A DNA stretch of 64,000 nt from Hoylesella timonensis 4401737 = DSM 22865 = JCM 15640. Lineage in GTDB: Bacteria > Bacteroidota > Bacteroidia > Bacteroidales > Bacteroidaceae. Both the position numbers and the translations under genes were made by a program. Below are positions 54,087 through 63,819 of this stretch, one piece after another; the first letter of the stretch is position 1; each line of letters begins with the position of its first letter. Under the pieces are notes generated by a model. It was not told the DNA's origin and made no database searches. It saw only the letters and a list, made by a program, of their open reading frames with translations. The DNA lies in contig NZ_HG417096.1 in NCBI RefSeq assembly GCF_000455445.1, forward strand, positions 74,598-138,597. Direction: 5' to 3'.

Positions 54087-54356
54087 TTATCTCCTCTTTT
54101 TAAATTTTCTATATAGTTTCCAGCCTAGCACTATACCGTCAAAAACTCCAGCTCCTGTGCTCAACAATCCTGAAAATCGCTTGGATGGCAAATTGGTGGT
54201 CAATGAGGATGGTGACGTACCAAAAAGCTGATCCCATAAAGCTTTCATCTGTGAATCATCGTTTCTGATGTTATCTAATAGTGCTTGCTTGCGCTCTCGA
54301 ATCTCTGACAAAGACGTATATTTCGTCTGAGGTGTATCATAATTATTCTTTGTCAT
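54087..54356 (-). CDS. Small protein of the YtxH/holin-like trio
   Basis: The 89-residue product (from 54356, MTKNNYDTPQTKYTSLSEIRERKQALL) has a soluble helical N-terminal half and a C-terminal region with a hydrophobic, glycine-rich segment (FSGLLSTGAGVFDGIVLGWKLY) ending in KKRR. No named domain was recognised. It begins two bases after the stop of the holin-like gene and is the third gene of the operon. Similar small proteins follow YtxH and holin-like genes in other Bacteroidetes, from memory. Confidence 0.7.
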   Translation of the reverse strand: MTKNNYDTPQTKYTSLSEIRERKQALLDNIRNDDSQMKALWDQLFGTSPSSLTTNLPSKRFSGLLSTGAGVFDGIVLGWKLYRKFKKRR

Positions 54357-54358
54357 CA

Positions 54359-54709
54359 CTAATTCTCCATCAATAAACTTGCCAAGAACTTGACAATTGG
54401 CCGCTGAATCCATTGTTTGCGGAACAAGAAAAACAGCACAAAAGTGAATAAATAACAGCCCGCAATGATGAGGAAGGCAAAAGGAAGCCCTACATGGGGT
54501 TCGAGTGCATAAGCAGCGGCAAACGAAACATATATGAGCGCTAATACCAATACAATGGTTAATGAGAGTGCCAGTGTGAGAACGGTAATAAGACGAACCA
54601 CCTTTTCAATTACATCGAGCTTGACATACTCTGTCTGAAGCCCGATGTAATGTTTGCAAACATCAACCAGTTGGCTAATGGTTTCTACGTTTCTGTCGTT
54701 TGAAAACAT
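54359..54709 (-). CDS. Phage-holin-family-like membrane protein (envelope)
   Basis: The 116-residue product has a soluble N-terminal helix (ETISQLVDVCKHYIGLQTEYVKLDVIEKVVRL) and two membrane segments (ITVLTLALSLTIVLVLALIYVSF and LPFAFLIIAGCYLFTFVLFFLF). This matches the holin superfamily III type (Phage_holin_3_6), which in bacterial chromosomes is not a phage lysis gene. The gene lies between a YtxH-domain gene and a small protein gene in one operon. Envelope stress is the suggested context. Confidence 0.8.
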   Translation of the reverse strand: MFSNDRNVETISQLVDVCKHYIGLQTEYVKLDVIEKVVRLITVLTLALSLTIVLVLALIYVSFAAAYALEPHVGLPFAFLIIAGCYLFTFVLFFLFRKQWIQRPIVKFLASLLMEN

Positions 54710-54719
54710 ATAATAATGT

Positions 54720-54938
54720 TTAATCTACGATATCAGCAGCAGCGTCTTTGATGTCATCTACCAAATCATCTACGTCTTTCTTAGACAATTTGAGATCGTG
54801 CTTTTTGCAAAAATCGTCAATCGTGTCACTGATTTTATTACGAGTATCTTGTCCCTTTTGAGGTGCAACCAACAAGCCTACTAATCCTCCTACAAGGACG
54901 CCTCCTAAGAATGCGCCAATACAACTAACTGTTCTCAT
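54720..54938 (-). CDS. YtxH-domain protein
   Basis: The 72-residue product has an N-terminal glycine-rich membrane segment (IGAFLGGVLVGGLVGLLVAPQKGQDTRNKI) and an amphipathic charged tail, the YtxH layout. Members are small, stress-linked membrane proteins. It is the first gene of the trio and starts after an AT-rich gap of about 260 bp (54939-55201), in which it is divergent from the SPOR lipoprotein gene. Confidence 0.88.
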   Translation of the reverse strand: MRTVSCIGAFLGGVLVGGLVGLLVAPQKGQDTRNKISDTIDDFCKKHDLKLSKKDVDDLVDDIKDAAADIVD

Positions 54939-55201
54939 GTTTCTAAATTTTAATGTGAATATTGTTTATTAACTTTTTTAGCATTGGATACTCTTCCAAA
55001 TGTCATAACGCAAATATACGATTTTTTTTACAAACGAGCAACGGTGTAACGATATTTTTTGTGTTAAAAAGTTTGTATTCTATTGATTTAACAAACTTTA
55101 GTGGGTACATTTCTTTCTTTTTGACAGATATTTTGTAATTTCGCCCTTGATAGATAAACGTAAAGTATCAATAGAGTTTAATTTATAATATCGACAACAA
55201 G

Positions 55202-55687
55202 ATGATGAAGAAAAGAATTGTTTTATGCGCAGGATTATGTGCAGCACTTGCACTGACTGGATGTAAGTCGAGCGAGAGTGCTTATAAGAAGATGTATGAG
55301 AAGGCGAAAGCTCAAGAACAGGCAAAGACTGAGACTGAGGCAGAGGTGCCTACGGTAACACCTCTGACGCCAGCTCCCGTAACAGAAACAACTGTTCAAG
55401 ACAATGTAGATAACGCAACGTTCCGCACAGAAGACGTTACGGTGGTTAGCGGTAATGGCTTGAGTGCCTTTAGTGTAGTAGTTGGCTCGTTTGGTTTGAA
55501 GGCTAACGCCGAAAATTTGCAGCGCACATTGAATGCAGCTGGTTATGCAGCTCAGATTGCTTACAACGCAGGACGCAACATGTATCGTGTAGTCGCTTCT
55601 ACACATGCTGACAAAGCCTCTGCAGTACGCTCTCGTAATCAGTTCCGTCAGCAGTATCCTGACGCTTGGTTGCTGTATAAGAAATAA
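55202..55687 (+). CDS. SPOR-domain lipoprotein
   Basis: The 161-residue product has a lipoprotein signal peptide (lipobox ALTGC, Cys20), a charged and Thr/Pro-rich linker (residues about 35-75) and a C-terminal SPOR domain (FSVVVGSFGLKANAENLQRTLNAAGYAAQIAYNAGRNMYRVVAS). SPOR domains bind denuded peptidoglycan at division sites. Start could be 55205 instead. It is separated from ruvX by 79 bp. Confidence 0.88.
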   Translation: MMKKRIVLCAGLCAALALTGCKSSESAYKKMYEKAKAQEQAKTETEAEVPTVTPLTPAPVTETTVQDNVDNATFRTEDVTVVSGNGLSAFSVVVGSFGLKANAENLQRTLNAAGYAAQIAYNAGRNMYRVVASTHADKASAVRSRNQFRQQYPDAWLLYKK

Positions 55688-55766
55688 TCAACCATGAGGC
55701 GACAGTCTGCCATCTCCTCGTTTCAGAAGAGGTGGCATAGGAATGTCTCTCTTGGTATCTTTCACC

Positions 55767-56180
55767 ATGCGTATCCTTTCGATAGATTACGGAAAGAAAC
55801 GTACGGGCATAGCAGTTACCGATTCATTGCAAATTATTGCAAATGGGTTGGCAACTGTTGCTACATCTGCACTTTTCGACTTTCTCAAGACTTATGTAGC
55901 GCAAGAGGAGGTGGAGCGGATTGTGATGGGCAAACCGATGCAGACGAATGGAAAACCGAGCGAAAACTTTGCCAGGGTTCAGCAGTTTGTCAACCGATGG
56001 CGTAAGGCGATGCCGCAAATTCCTATCGAATTTTACGACGAACGCTTTACATCGGTGTTGGCACATCAAGCAATTTTGCAAAGTGGTATTGGAAAGAAAG
56101 CCCGTCAAAACAAAGCTTTGGTAGACGAAATTTCGGCTACTATTATTTTGCAGAGCTATATGGAATCGAGACGTAAATAA
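55767..56180 (+). CDS. ruvX: RuvX/YqgF Holliday-junction resolvase-like
   Basis: The 137-residue product has an RNase H-like fold: MRILSIDYGKKRTGIAVTD (catalytic Asp in the first strand), VMGKPMQTNG, YDERFTSVLA (Glu) and a C-terminal DEISATIILQSYME (Asp). The family processes pre-16S rRNA ends and was proposed as a resolvase. ATG at 55767 begins directly at the first strand. It lies in a run ruvX-def-TPR-thrS. Confidence 0.93.
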   Translation: MRILSIDYGKKRTGIAVTDSLQIIANGLATVATSALFDFLKTYVAQEEVERIVMGKPMQTNGKPSENFARVQQFVNRWRKAMPQIPIEFYDERFTSVLAHQAILQSGIGKKARQNKALVDEISATIILQSYMESRRK

Positions 56181-56218
56181 CGAATGTCCGTCTTAGGTTC
56201 TTATTTAATAAAGAAATA

Positions 56219-56782
56219 ATGATATTACCTATATATATATATGGACAGCCCGTGTTGCGTAAAGTAGCACAAGATATTACCCCAGCGTATGAGAATCTGC
56301 AGCAACTCATCGCAGATATGTTTGAAACGATGGACGCTTCGGATGGCGTAGGCTTAGCTGCCCCACAGATAGGCAAGTCGATTCGGGTCGTTGTGATCGA
56401 CTTAAATGTGCTGTCTGACGATTTTCCCGAGTACAAAGACTTTAGGCGTGCCTACATCAACCCACATATTATCGAGATTGATGAAGACTCTCCTGTAGCG
56501 TCCATGGAAGAAGGGTGTCTATCTATCCCAGGCATCCATGAGTCGGTAACACGCCATACACGCATTCGTGTGCAATACATGGATTCAGATTTTCAGTCGC
56601 ATGATGAATGGGTGGAGGGTTATTTAGCCCGTGTAATGCAGCACGAGTTCGACCATTTGGAAGGTAAAATGTTTGTGGATAGAGTGAGTCCGTTTCGCAA
56701 ACAGCTTATCAAGAATAAATTAAAAGCGATGACACAGGGCAAGTACGAATGTCATTATCGTACCAAGCCTGTACGCAAATAG
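56219..56782 (+). CDS. def: Peptide deformylase
   Basis: The 187-residue product removes the formyl group from nascent proteins. All three motifs are present: GVGLAAPQIG, EEGCLSIPG (metal-binding Cys) and QHEFDHLEGKMF (two His ligands and the catalytic Glu). It is 38 bp downstream of ruvX and followed by a TPR gene after 5 bp. Confidence 0.97.
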   Translation: MILPIYIYGQPVLRKVAQDITPAYENLQQLIADMFETMDASDGVGLAAPQIGKSIRVVVIDLNVLSDDFPEYKDFRRAYINPHIIEIDEDSPVASMEEGCLSIPGIHESVTRHTRIRVQYMDSDFQSHDEWVEGYLARVMQHEFDHLEGKMFVDRVSPFRKQLIKNKLKAMTQGKYECHYRTKPVRK

Positions 56783-56787
56783 AATGT

Positions 56788-58758
56788 ATGTATCGCATCA
56801 AGGTCCTCATCTTCTTGGCTTGTCTATCACTTGCAGCAAAAGCACAATACAATGTTGACAAGCTGTTAAGGAATGGTCAGGTGGCCCTTCATTATGAAGA
56901 CTATGTGCTTTCGATACAATATTTCAATCAGATTATTTCGCTCAAGCCTTATCTTTATGAGCCATGGCAGTACAGAGCGGTGGCGAAATACTATTTAGAT
57001 GATTTTACAGGTGCCGAGTCCGACATCTCTAAAGCTATCGAATTGAATCCTTATATCCACCAGTTTTTTGATTTAAGAGCCATTACTCGCATCAAGCAAG
57101 AACGCTTTGAGGATGCCGTTAACGATTATAACCACGCCATAAGGTTACAACCTCAACAGCAAAATTATTGGTTGAATCGAGCCATTTGTTTGATGAACGA
57201 TAAGCAGTATGCCAAGGCACAGTTGCAAACGGATACGATTATTCATAAATGGTCACAGAATGCCAATGCCTATACCTTAAAGGCAGAAATCTATTTGCAT
57301 GAAAAGGACACTACTTCGGCTGCTAAGTGGTTAGATAAGAGCTTAAAGGTAGATCCATACGATGGTAGCACTTGGACCATGCGAGCCTACATCAGTCTGG
57401 CACGTCAGCAGTGGAAAGAGGCAGATAAGGAATTATCACAAGCCATTCATTTCAAGCCGAATCAGGCAAATAACTATGTCAATAGAGCCTTGGCGCGCTT
57501 GAATTACAACAATTTGCGAGGAGCCATGAGCGATTATGACATGGCACTGGACTTGAATCCACAAGACTTTTTAGCTCATTATAATAGAGGTCTGCTGCGT
57601 ATGCAGTTGGGCGACGATAATCGTGCCATTGAAGATTTTGATTTTGTCATCAAACTGGAACCCAAAAATGTCATGGCAATCTTCAACAGGGCGTTATTGT
57701 TGGATCGGACAGGAAATCTTCGAGCCGCCATACGAGACTATTCTGCGGTGATAGAGCAATTTCCTAATTTCTGGACAGGTTTATCTTATCGAGCACATTG
57801 CTATCGACGATTAGGAATGACAGCCAAGGCGGAGCTTGACGAATTTCGTATTTTCAAGGCGCAGATGAATAAGCACGTGGGTGTACAAAAGCGTTGGAGT
57901 CGTAACAAACTCAAAGAGATGCGCAAGCGAAGCGAGATAGATCCCGAGAAATACAACCAAATTGTCGTTGCCGATGAGAATACTGTTGAGCATGAGTATG
58001 ATAGTGAATATCGCGGACAGATACAACATCGAAAAGTAGAAGTAGAACTGATGCCGATGTACGAGGTGTCATACCTGCCTTATCAGAATGGCATAAGTTC
58101 GTATCAGGCTTTTTATAAAGAACTTGAGGATTTCAATTTACAGCATCATCCTCAACACAAACTCATGTTGACTTGTCGCCCGAAACAACTCACGGCAGAG
58201 CAATCGAAGATGTATTTTGCGAACATCGACCAGTTGTCTGCCCAGATACAAGATGCTAAAAACATAAAATCTGTGAAGAGCTTATTGTTTCAGCGTGCTG
58301 TAGCCTACACGGTAACGCAAAATTACGATGCTGCTATCCAAGATTTGACAGTCTGTATCAATGAGGACAGTACCTCTGCCGTTACTTTTTGGCAACGTGC
58401 GGTGTGCCAGTTTATGATGAATGACTTTAATGCCTCTAAAGGAGTAGATACCCAGTTGAAAGCAGCCAAGACTTTAGATGATTTGAATCACGCCATTGAA
58501 CTGGAACCTAAAAACGCCTATCTTTATTATAATCGGGCTAATTTGTATGCCACTCGGAATGATGACCAATTGGCAATCAAAGATTATACCAAGGCTATTG
58601 CCCTTGACAATAGGTTGGCAGAGGCTTATTATAACTTGGGAATCGTACACATGAAGAAAGGTGATCGAGCGGCAGGAATGGCGAATTTAAGTAAAGCTGG
58701 CGAACTTGGAATCTATGATGCGTATAGCTTGATGAAGAAAAATCGAACGTCCAAATAA
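56788..58758 (+). CDS. Exported TPR-repeat protein
   Basis: The 656-residue product has a signal peptide (MYRIKVLIFLACLSLAAKAQ) and about a dozen tetratricopeptide repeats: AVAKYYLDDFTGAESDISKAIELNPYIHQFF, ARLNYNNLRGAMSDYDMALDLNPQDFLAHYNRGLLRMQLGDDNRAIEDFDFVIKLEP, and at the end YYNRANLYATRNDDQLAIKDYTKAIALDN. An interruption of about 100 residues with a charged region lies at residues 360-470. TPR proteins are scaffolds for protein contacts; the partner is unknown. It starts 5 bp after def. Confidence 0.88.
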   Translation: MYRIKVLIFLACLSLAAKAQYNVDKLLRNGQVALHYEDYVLSIQYFNQIISLKPYLYEPWQYRAVAKYYLDDFTGAESDISKAIELNPYIHQFFDLRAITRIKQERFEDAVNDYNHAIRLQPQQQNYWLNRAICLMNDKQYAKAQLQTDTIIHKWSQNANAYTLKAEIYLHEKDTTSAAKWLDKSLKVDPYDGSTWTMRAYISLARQQWKEADKELSQAIHFKPNQANNYVNRALARLNYNNLRGAMSDYDMALDLNPQDFLAHYNRGLLRMQLGDDNRAIEDFDFVIKLEPKNVMAIFNRALLLDRTGNLRAAIRDYSAVIEQFPNFWTGLSYRAHCYRRLGMTAKAELDEFRIFKAQMNKHVGVQKRWSRNKLKEMRKRSEIDPEKYNQIVVADENTVEHEYDSEYRGQIQHRKVEVELMPMYEVSYLPYQNGISSYQAFYKELEDFNLQHHPQHKLMLTCRPKQLTAEQSKMYFANIDQLSAQIQDAKNIKSVKSLLFQRAVAYTVTQNYDAAIQDLTVCINEDSTSAVTFWQRAVCQFMMNDFNASKGVDTQLKAAKTLDDLNHAIELEPKNAYLYYNRANLYATRNDDQLAIKDYTKAIALDNRLAEAYYNLGIVHMKKGDRAAGMANLSKAGELGIYDAYSLMKKNRTSK

Positions 58759-58850
58759 CTTGAAAATTATATGGAATTTAGAAAAATATGAGCTCAACTC
58801 GAAAGAAAATATTACTTTTGTAGTTGATTCAGATAAAAAACTAATTTGTT

Positions 58851-60818
58851 ATGGTTAAAATCACATTTCCTGACGGTTCTGTTCGAGAATACGAACAGGG
58901 TGTCACGGGGTTACAAATCGCCGAGAGCATCTCACCGGCTCTCGCTCGCAACGTTGTATCTTGCGGTGTAAATGGTGAGACAGTAGAGCTTAATCGCCCA
59001 ATTAACAATGATGCTACTATTGCCTTGTACAAATTCGAGGACGAGGAAGGTAAGCATACTTTCTGGCATACTTCGGCTCACTTGTTGGCAGAGGCGTTAC
59101 AAGAACTTTACCCAGGTATACAGTTTGGGTTTGGTCCTGCTATTGAAAACGGATTCTTCTATGATGTGATGCCCAAGGAAGGAACGACGATAAGCGAAAC
59201 AGACTTTCCTAAAATTGAAGCAAAAATGATGGAACTGGCTAAGAAAAATGAGCCAGTGGTCAGACGAAACATATCGAAGACAGATGCTTTGAAGGAGTTT
59301 CAAGAAGATGGACAAGATTATAAATGCGAGCATATTGACCAAGATTTGGAAGACGGTACTATTTCCACTTACACCCAAGGTCATTTTACAGACCTGTGTC
59401 GTGGACCTCACTTGTTATCCACGGGACTTATCAAAGCTGTAAAAATTACCAGTGTAGCAGGAGCTTTTTGGCGAGGTGATGCCAAACGTGAACAGATGAC
59501 ACGTATTTATGGAATTACTTTCCCAAAGAAAAAAATGCTGGATGAGTATCTTACCATGTTGGAAGAAGCCAAGAAGCGTGACCATCGAAAGATTGGAAAA
59601 GAAATGGAACTCTTCATGTTCTCTGAACGTGTGGGAAAAGGATTACCTATCTGGTTGCCCAAAGGTACAGAGCTACGCTTGCGCCTGCAAGATATGCTTC
59701 GCAATATCCAGCGTAGATATGGCTACCAAGAGGTAATTACGCCCCATATAGGCAGCAAGAATCTCTATGTCACCAGTGGACACTATGCCCACTATGGCAA
59801 AGATTCTTTTCAGCCCATTCATACCCCCGAAGAGGATGAAGAATACATGCTCAAGCCGATGAACTGTCCTCACCACTGTGAGGTGTTTGCTTATAAGCCA
59901 CGCTCTTACAAGGATTTGCCATTGCGCATTGCTGAGTTTGGTACTGTTTATCGATACGAAAAGAGCGGAGAGTTGCATGGATTAACACGTGTACGCTCGT
60001 TTACACAGGATGATGCACATATCTTTTGTCGTCCCGACCAAGTGAAAAATGAGTTTTTACGCGTCATGGATATTATCCAAGCTGTATTCAAAATCTTTAA
60101 CTTCGATAACTTTGAGGCTCAAATTAGTTTGCGAGATCCTAAGGACAAAGAGAAGTATATCGGTTCTGACGAAGTTTGGGCTGAGAGCGAGCAAGCCATT
60201 ATTGATGCCTGCAAGGAAAAGGGTTTGGACGCCAAAGTAGAATATGGTGAGGCTGCCTTTTATGGACCTAAGCTCGATTTCATGGTGAAAGATGCCATTG
60301 GGCGTCGTTGGCAGTTGGGTACTATTCAGGTTGATTATAATCTTCCACAGCGTTTCAAACTTGAATATACAGACGAAGATAACAGTAAACGTACGCCAGT
60401 GATGGTGCATCGTGCTCCGTTTGGCTCTCTGGAACGCTTTACGGCTGTCTTGATAGAACATACCGCAGGACACTTCCCATTGTGGCTCACGCCTGATCAG
60501 GTAGCTATTCTACCGATTTCTGAAAAGTATAATGCCTATGCACGACAGGTTGCGAAGCAGTTTGCAGCGCAACAAGTACGTGCAACCATTGATGACCGTA
60601 ATGAGAAAATAGGTCGCAAGATTCGTGATAACGAACTCAAACGTGTTCCATATATGGTCATTGTCGGTGAGAAAGAGGCAGCAGATGGGCTTGTATCCAT
60701 GCGTGAACGTGGAGGAGGCGAACAGGCTACTCTCCGTGTAGATGAATTTATTGCACGTATTAATAACGAAGTTGCCCAAATGTTGAAAGCAACAGATATT
60801 CATCCAGATGATGAGTAA
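58851..60818 (+). CDS. thrS: Threonyl-tRNA synthetase
   Basis: The 655-residue product has an N-terminal TGS domain (residues about 1-60), the editing domain ([17 protein letters not shown]...), the class II catalytic core with [10 protein letters not shown] (zinc Cys and His), the [25 protein letters not shown] stretch, and the C-terminal anticodon-binding domain. Length is normal. A -7 box TACTTTTG (58813-58820) suggests its own promoter besides read-through from the TPR gene. Confidence 0.97.
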   Translation: MVKITFPDGSVREYEQGVTGLQIAESISPALARNVVSCGVNGETVELNRPINNDATIALYKFEDEEGKHTFWHTSAHLLAEALQELYPGIQFGFGPAIENGFFYDVMPKEGTTISETDFPKIEAKMMELAKKNEPVVRRNISKTDALKEFQEDGQDYKCEHIDQDLEDGTISTYTQGHFTDLCRGPHLLSTGLIKAVKITSVAGAFWRGDAKREQMTRIYGITFPKKKMLDEYLTMLEEAKKRDHRKIGKEMELFMFSERVGKGLPIWLPKGTELRLRLQDMLRNIQRRYGYQEVITPHIGSKNLYVTSGHYAHYGKDSFQPIHTPEEDEEYMLKPMNCPHHCEVFAYKPRSYKDLPLRIAEFGTVYRYEKSGELHGLTRVRSFTQDDAHIFCRPDQVKNEFLRVMDIIQAVFKIFNFDNFEAQISLRDPKDKEKYIGSDEVWAESEQAIIDACKEKGLDAKVEYGEAAFYGPKLDFMVKDAIGRRWQLGTIQVDYNLPQRFKLEYTDEDNSKRTPVMVHRAPFGSLERFTAVLIEHTAGHFPLWLTPDQVAILPISEKYNAYARQVAKQFAAQQVRATIDDRNEKIGRKIRDNELKRVPYMVIVGEKEAADGLVSMRERGGGEQATLRVDEFIARINNEVAQMLKATDIHPDDE

Positions 60819-60852
60819 TGACAGCGGATTAGAATGCTGAAACTTAAAGGGT

Positions 60853-60886
60853 GGCTCTGAAACGAACAAAACTCGTGTTCAGAGCC
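60853..60886 (+). terminator. Hairpin after thrS
   Basis: GGCTCTGAA (60853-60861) pairs with TTCAGAGCC (60878-60886), extended inward by ACGA/TCGT with one bulge. There is no U-tract. A second hairpin AGTGATGC...GCATCACT (about 60967-60991) lies before the convergent B3/4 gene. Confidence 0.55.
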
Positions 60887-61006
60887 AGCCTTAAACATAT
60901 TGTCAAGTTGGTTTCATCGTATGATTGATGGGACAACAAGTTGACAGTTTGACGATTTTTTTGCGAGAGTGATGCTTTTCGAGGCATCACTTTCTTGCTT
61001 TCTGTG

Positions 61007-61672
61007 CTATTTGTACAGATAGTAACTACTGTCAGAGGAAAGAGAAAATCGTTTGAGCAACTCTTGTATATATGTCGCATTGGCACGCACTTGCTCTTCG
61101 CTGCCGTCATAGCCATTGATAAGAACGATGAGATGTGTAGTGCTGAGTGTGATTTTTGTTCGTTCATGGTCTGAGGTCGGTGTGCCCACACCTCCTAAGG
61201 CATCACGGTACACAGGAAGTCCTGCAATGTTTATCACTCCTCGTCCAATGCCCTCGTACGGCTCTCCTTCTCTCCCAATTCCTAATGTCAGCGTATCTCC
61301 CTTGAACTGGTCGGCGTCAAATCCACCAATGCTGTACCCGTATGCAATGCTCGCCAAGTTGATTAAGTCTACGAGACTGTTAATTTGATATAGCGGTTTA
61401 TCCTGTAATATACGCCTAATAAGAGCTTCGGCTGCTGGTCGATAACGTGAGGGGTCTTTGCCACATAGCCGATATACTTTCCTCGTAGCTTGTATGCCGC
61501 TCATTTCTTTGAGTGATTCTGTATTCAGTGTGTCTTTGTATAGCTGGGCTTTATGATGAATTTCTTGCCATAAGTCTTCGCTATACGCTGAATTTTTCAC
61601 CGTAGCTTCAACGCAAGCACCTACAAAATCAGGGCACACTTGTTCTATTTCCTTTGAAACGATTATCTCCAT
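61007..61672 (-). CDS. B3/4-domain protein (PheT-related)
   Basis: The 221-residue product has the B3/4 tRNA-binding domain of phenylalanyl-tRNA synthetase beta chains as a stand-alone protein: GKDPSRYRPAAEALIRRILQDKPLYQINSLVDLINLASIAYGYSIGGFDADQFKGD, then GIGRGVINIAGLPVYRDALGGVGTPTSDHERTKI. Members may edit mischarged tRNA, inferred. The start at 61672 is 6 bp after a TACCTTTG box (61678-61685), so the mRNA may lack a leader; upstream in-frame starts would be inside the promoter. Confidence 0.82.
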   Translation of the reverse strand: MEIIVSKEIEQVCPDFVGACVEATVKNSAYSEDLWQEIHHKAQLYKDTLNTESLKEMSGIQATRKVYRLCGKDPSRYRPAAEALIRRILQDKPLYQINSLVDLINLASIAYGYSIGGFDADQFKGDTLTLGIGREGEPYEGIGRGVINIAGLPVYRDALGGVGTPTSDHERTKITLSTTHLIVLINGYDGSEEQVRANATYIQELLKRFSLSSDSSYYLYK

Positions 61673-61710
61673 GTTGGCAAAGGTACAAAATAATTTGCTA
61701 TCTTTGCAAA
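61673..61710. promoter_or_regulatory. Overlapping divergent promoters
   Basis: Minus strand: TTTG (61707-61710) and TACCTTTG (61678-61685), 21 nt apart, for the B3/4 gene. Plus strand: GTTG (61673-61676) and TATCTTTG (61699-61706), 22 nt apart, for the ligase gene. The two share the same 38 bp, so only one polymerase can bind at a time. Confidence 0.7.
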
Positions 61711-61828
61711 TGGAGAAGAGACGAGTTTGCATGGTTGCAACTCCGCCAGTACGGTTGATGCGCTTTACCATGTTTACTTATTGGTGTATGACTCGTCAGC
61801 AAAGAAACTTATAAAACACGAAACTTAT

Positions 61829-63796
61829 ATGGATATTCAGCAGCGCATGCGCAAATTGGTTGACAGGCTCAACCTCGCATCAGATAATTATTATGGTGGT
61901 AAGCCCGAACTAATGACCGACTATGAGTGGGATGCTCTGTTCGATGAGTTGAAGCAATTGGAAATGTCGAGTGGGGTAGTACTGCCTGATAGTCCTACCA
62001 ATCGAGTCTCTGATGGCGAAATGAACGGTAAAAAAGAGGCACATGAGTTTCCTGCGCTCTCTCTTGCAAAGACAAAACAGCCTGCTGATTTGGTGAAATG
62101 GGCAGAAGGAAAGCCTGTTTGGTTGTCGTGGAAATTAGACGGTCTGACCTTGGTTGTTACTTATGATGGCGGAAAATTGTCCAAAGTGGTAACACGAGGA
62201 AATGGACATATTGGTACAAACATCACGCATTTAGCAAAGGCGATTGGCGGCATGCCTGCCACCATACCGTTCCAAGGTCATACAGTAATACGAGGTGAGG
62301 CTGTCATTTCGTATGCCGATTTTGAAATTTTTAATCTTGAATCTGACGATGCGTATGCCAATCCTCGCAATTTAGCTTCTGGTTCTCTTACGTTGAAGGA
62401 TGTCAAGGAGGTGGAACGACGCCACATACAATGGATTCCGTTTACATTGGTCTTTGTAGAGCAAGAAATTAAAACATGGGGCGAGCAGATGGATTGGCTT
62501 GAACAACAAGGTTTTCATCCTGTGGAACGAGAGCGCATCAATGAACCTTCCCTGCCTGTGGTTGAACAGGTGATTGAACATTGGACTGAGAAAGTAACCC
62601 AAAAAACAAATCCTTTCCCCGTTGACGGATTGGTAGTGGTGTTCGACGACATTTCTTTTGCTGCTACAGGGTCGGTAACAGGGCATCACGCCACACGTGC
62701 TGGATTGGCTTTTAAGTGGCAAGACGAAGCTGCAACAACGACACTTCGCCATATAGAATGGTCGTGTGCTGCCTCCACCATTTCGCCAGTGGCAGTGTTT
62801 GCTCCCGTAGAGTTGGAGGGAACAACCGTGCAACGCGCCTCGCTCTGCAACATTAGCGAGTGTAAGCGGTTAGGGATAGGTGGTCCTGGTAGTACGCTGT
62901 CGGTCATCAAAGCCAATAAGATTATCCCAAAAGTGATACGTGTCATCCAGTCGGTTGGTACATTCGATATACCGAAGAGTTGTCCAGTGTGCCACCACGA
63001 AGCTGTGGTGAAGGAGAGTGCTGTGAGTGGTACGCTTACTTTACACTGCACCAACGAGGCATGTCCTGCAAAACAAATCAAAAAGTTTGACCGTCTTGTG
63101 TCCAAGGCGGGAATGAATATAGACGGCATCTCTGAGCAAACTTTGGACAAATTCATCAATCTTGGTTGGATAGAAACCTATGCGGATATTTATCGTTTGT
63201 CGGCACATGCCGCTGAATTGGCATTGTTAGAAGGCTTTGGTGAGAAGTCTATGCGTAACATGATGCAGTCCATAGAGAAGTCAAGGACAGTAGAAGCATG
63301 CCATTTCCTGTATGCGCTATCCATTCCTTTATGCGGTGTAGATGTTTGCAAACGACTGTTAGAGGCTTATCCTTTAGCAGAATTGATAAGTGTTGCCACC
63401 ACAGCCACCTCTTTAGAGGCTTTTGCCCACATTCCTGGCATTGGTCCAGAAAAATCGGCTTCGCTTGTTACTTGGTTTCAAGACGATGCAAATCAACGAA
63501 TTGTTAATGATTTATTGAGTGAAGTGCAAATCGAAGAACCGTCATTGCAGCCACAAGGTGCTCGTTGCCAAGGCATGACTTTTGTGATAACGGGCGATGT
63601 ACATCATTATAAAAACCGTGCCGAACTGAAAAGTTACATCGAAAGTCAGGGCGGCAAGGTAACAGGTAGCGTGAGTAAGTCTACCACCTATCTTATCAAT
63701 AATGATGTCAATTCCACTTCTGGTAAAAACAAAAAAGCCAAAGACTTAGGCATCTCTATCATGTCCGAAGATGAGTTTGTAGAGCGGTATGGATGA
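61829..63796 (+). CDS. LigA-like NAD-dependent DNA ligase, divergent
   Basis: The 655-residue product has the whole LigA domain order: an N-terminal Ia-like segment (DNYYGGKPELMTDYEWDALFDELKQLE), the adenylation domain with the nucleophile Lys in WKLDGL, an OB domain, a C4 zinc finger (CPVC...CTNEAC), helix-hairpin-helix repeats (LEGFGEKSMRNMMQSIE, IPGIGPEKSAS) and a C-terminal BRCT domain (MTFVITGDVHHYKNRAELKSYIESQGGKVTGSVSKSTTYLI). Many usual motif residues differ: CELKLDG is LSWKLDG, RGDGxxGEDVT is RGNGHIGTNIT, DGVVxK is DGLVVVF (motif IV Lys lost), and KAGDVIPQV is KANKIIPKV. It may be a paralogue of the housekeeping ligase with altered or lost activity. A standard ligA is not in this window. 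Confidence 0.85.
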   Translation: MDIQQRMRKLVDRLNLASDNYYGGKPELMTDYEWDALFDELKQLEMSSGVVLPDSPTNRVSDGEMNGKKEAHEFPALSLAKTKQPADLVKWAEGKPVWLSWKLDGLTLVVTYDGGKLSKVVTRGNGHIGTNITHLAKAIGGMPATIPFQGHTVIRGEAVISYADFEIFNLESDDAYANPRNLASGSLTLKDVKEVERRHIQWIPFTLVFVEQEIKTWGEQMDWLEQQGFHPVERERINEPSLPVVEQVIEHWTEKVTQKTNPFPVDGLVVVFDDISFAATGSVTGHHATRAGLAFKWQDEAATTTLRHIEWSCAASTISPVAVFAPVELEGTTVQRASLCNISECKRLGIGGPGSTLSVIKANKIIPKVIRVIQSVGTFDIPKSCPVCHHEAVVKESAVSGTLTLHCTNEACPAKQIKKFDRLVSKAGMNIDGISEQTLDKFINLGWIETYADIYRLSAHAAELALLEGFGEKSMRNMMQSIEKSRTVEACHFLYALSIPLCGVDVCKRLLEAYPLAELISVATTATSLEAFAHIPGIGPEKSASLVTWFQDDANQRIVNDLLSEVQIEEPSLQPQGARCQGMTFVITGDVHHYKNRAELKSYIESQGGKVTGSVSKSTTYLINNDVNSTSGKNKKAKDLGISIMSEDEFVERYG

Positions 63797-63819
63797 GATA
63801 GCTGTGCTGTTGTAATGGG

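Noticed and set aside
54359..54709. Possible prophage or lysis module, because of the holin-like gene.
   Set aside because: The gene lies between a YtxH-domain gene and a small envelope-like gene with no endolysin, capsid, integrase or attachment sites nearby. This trio is a known chromosomal type.
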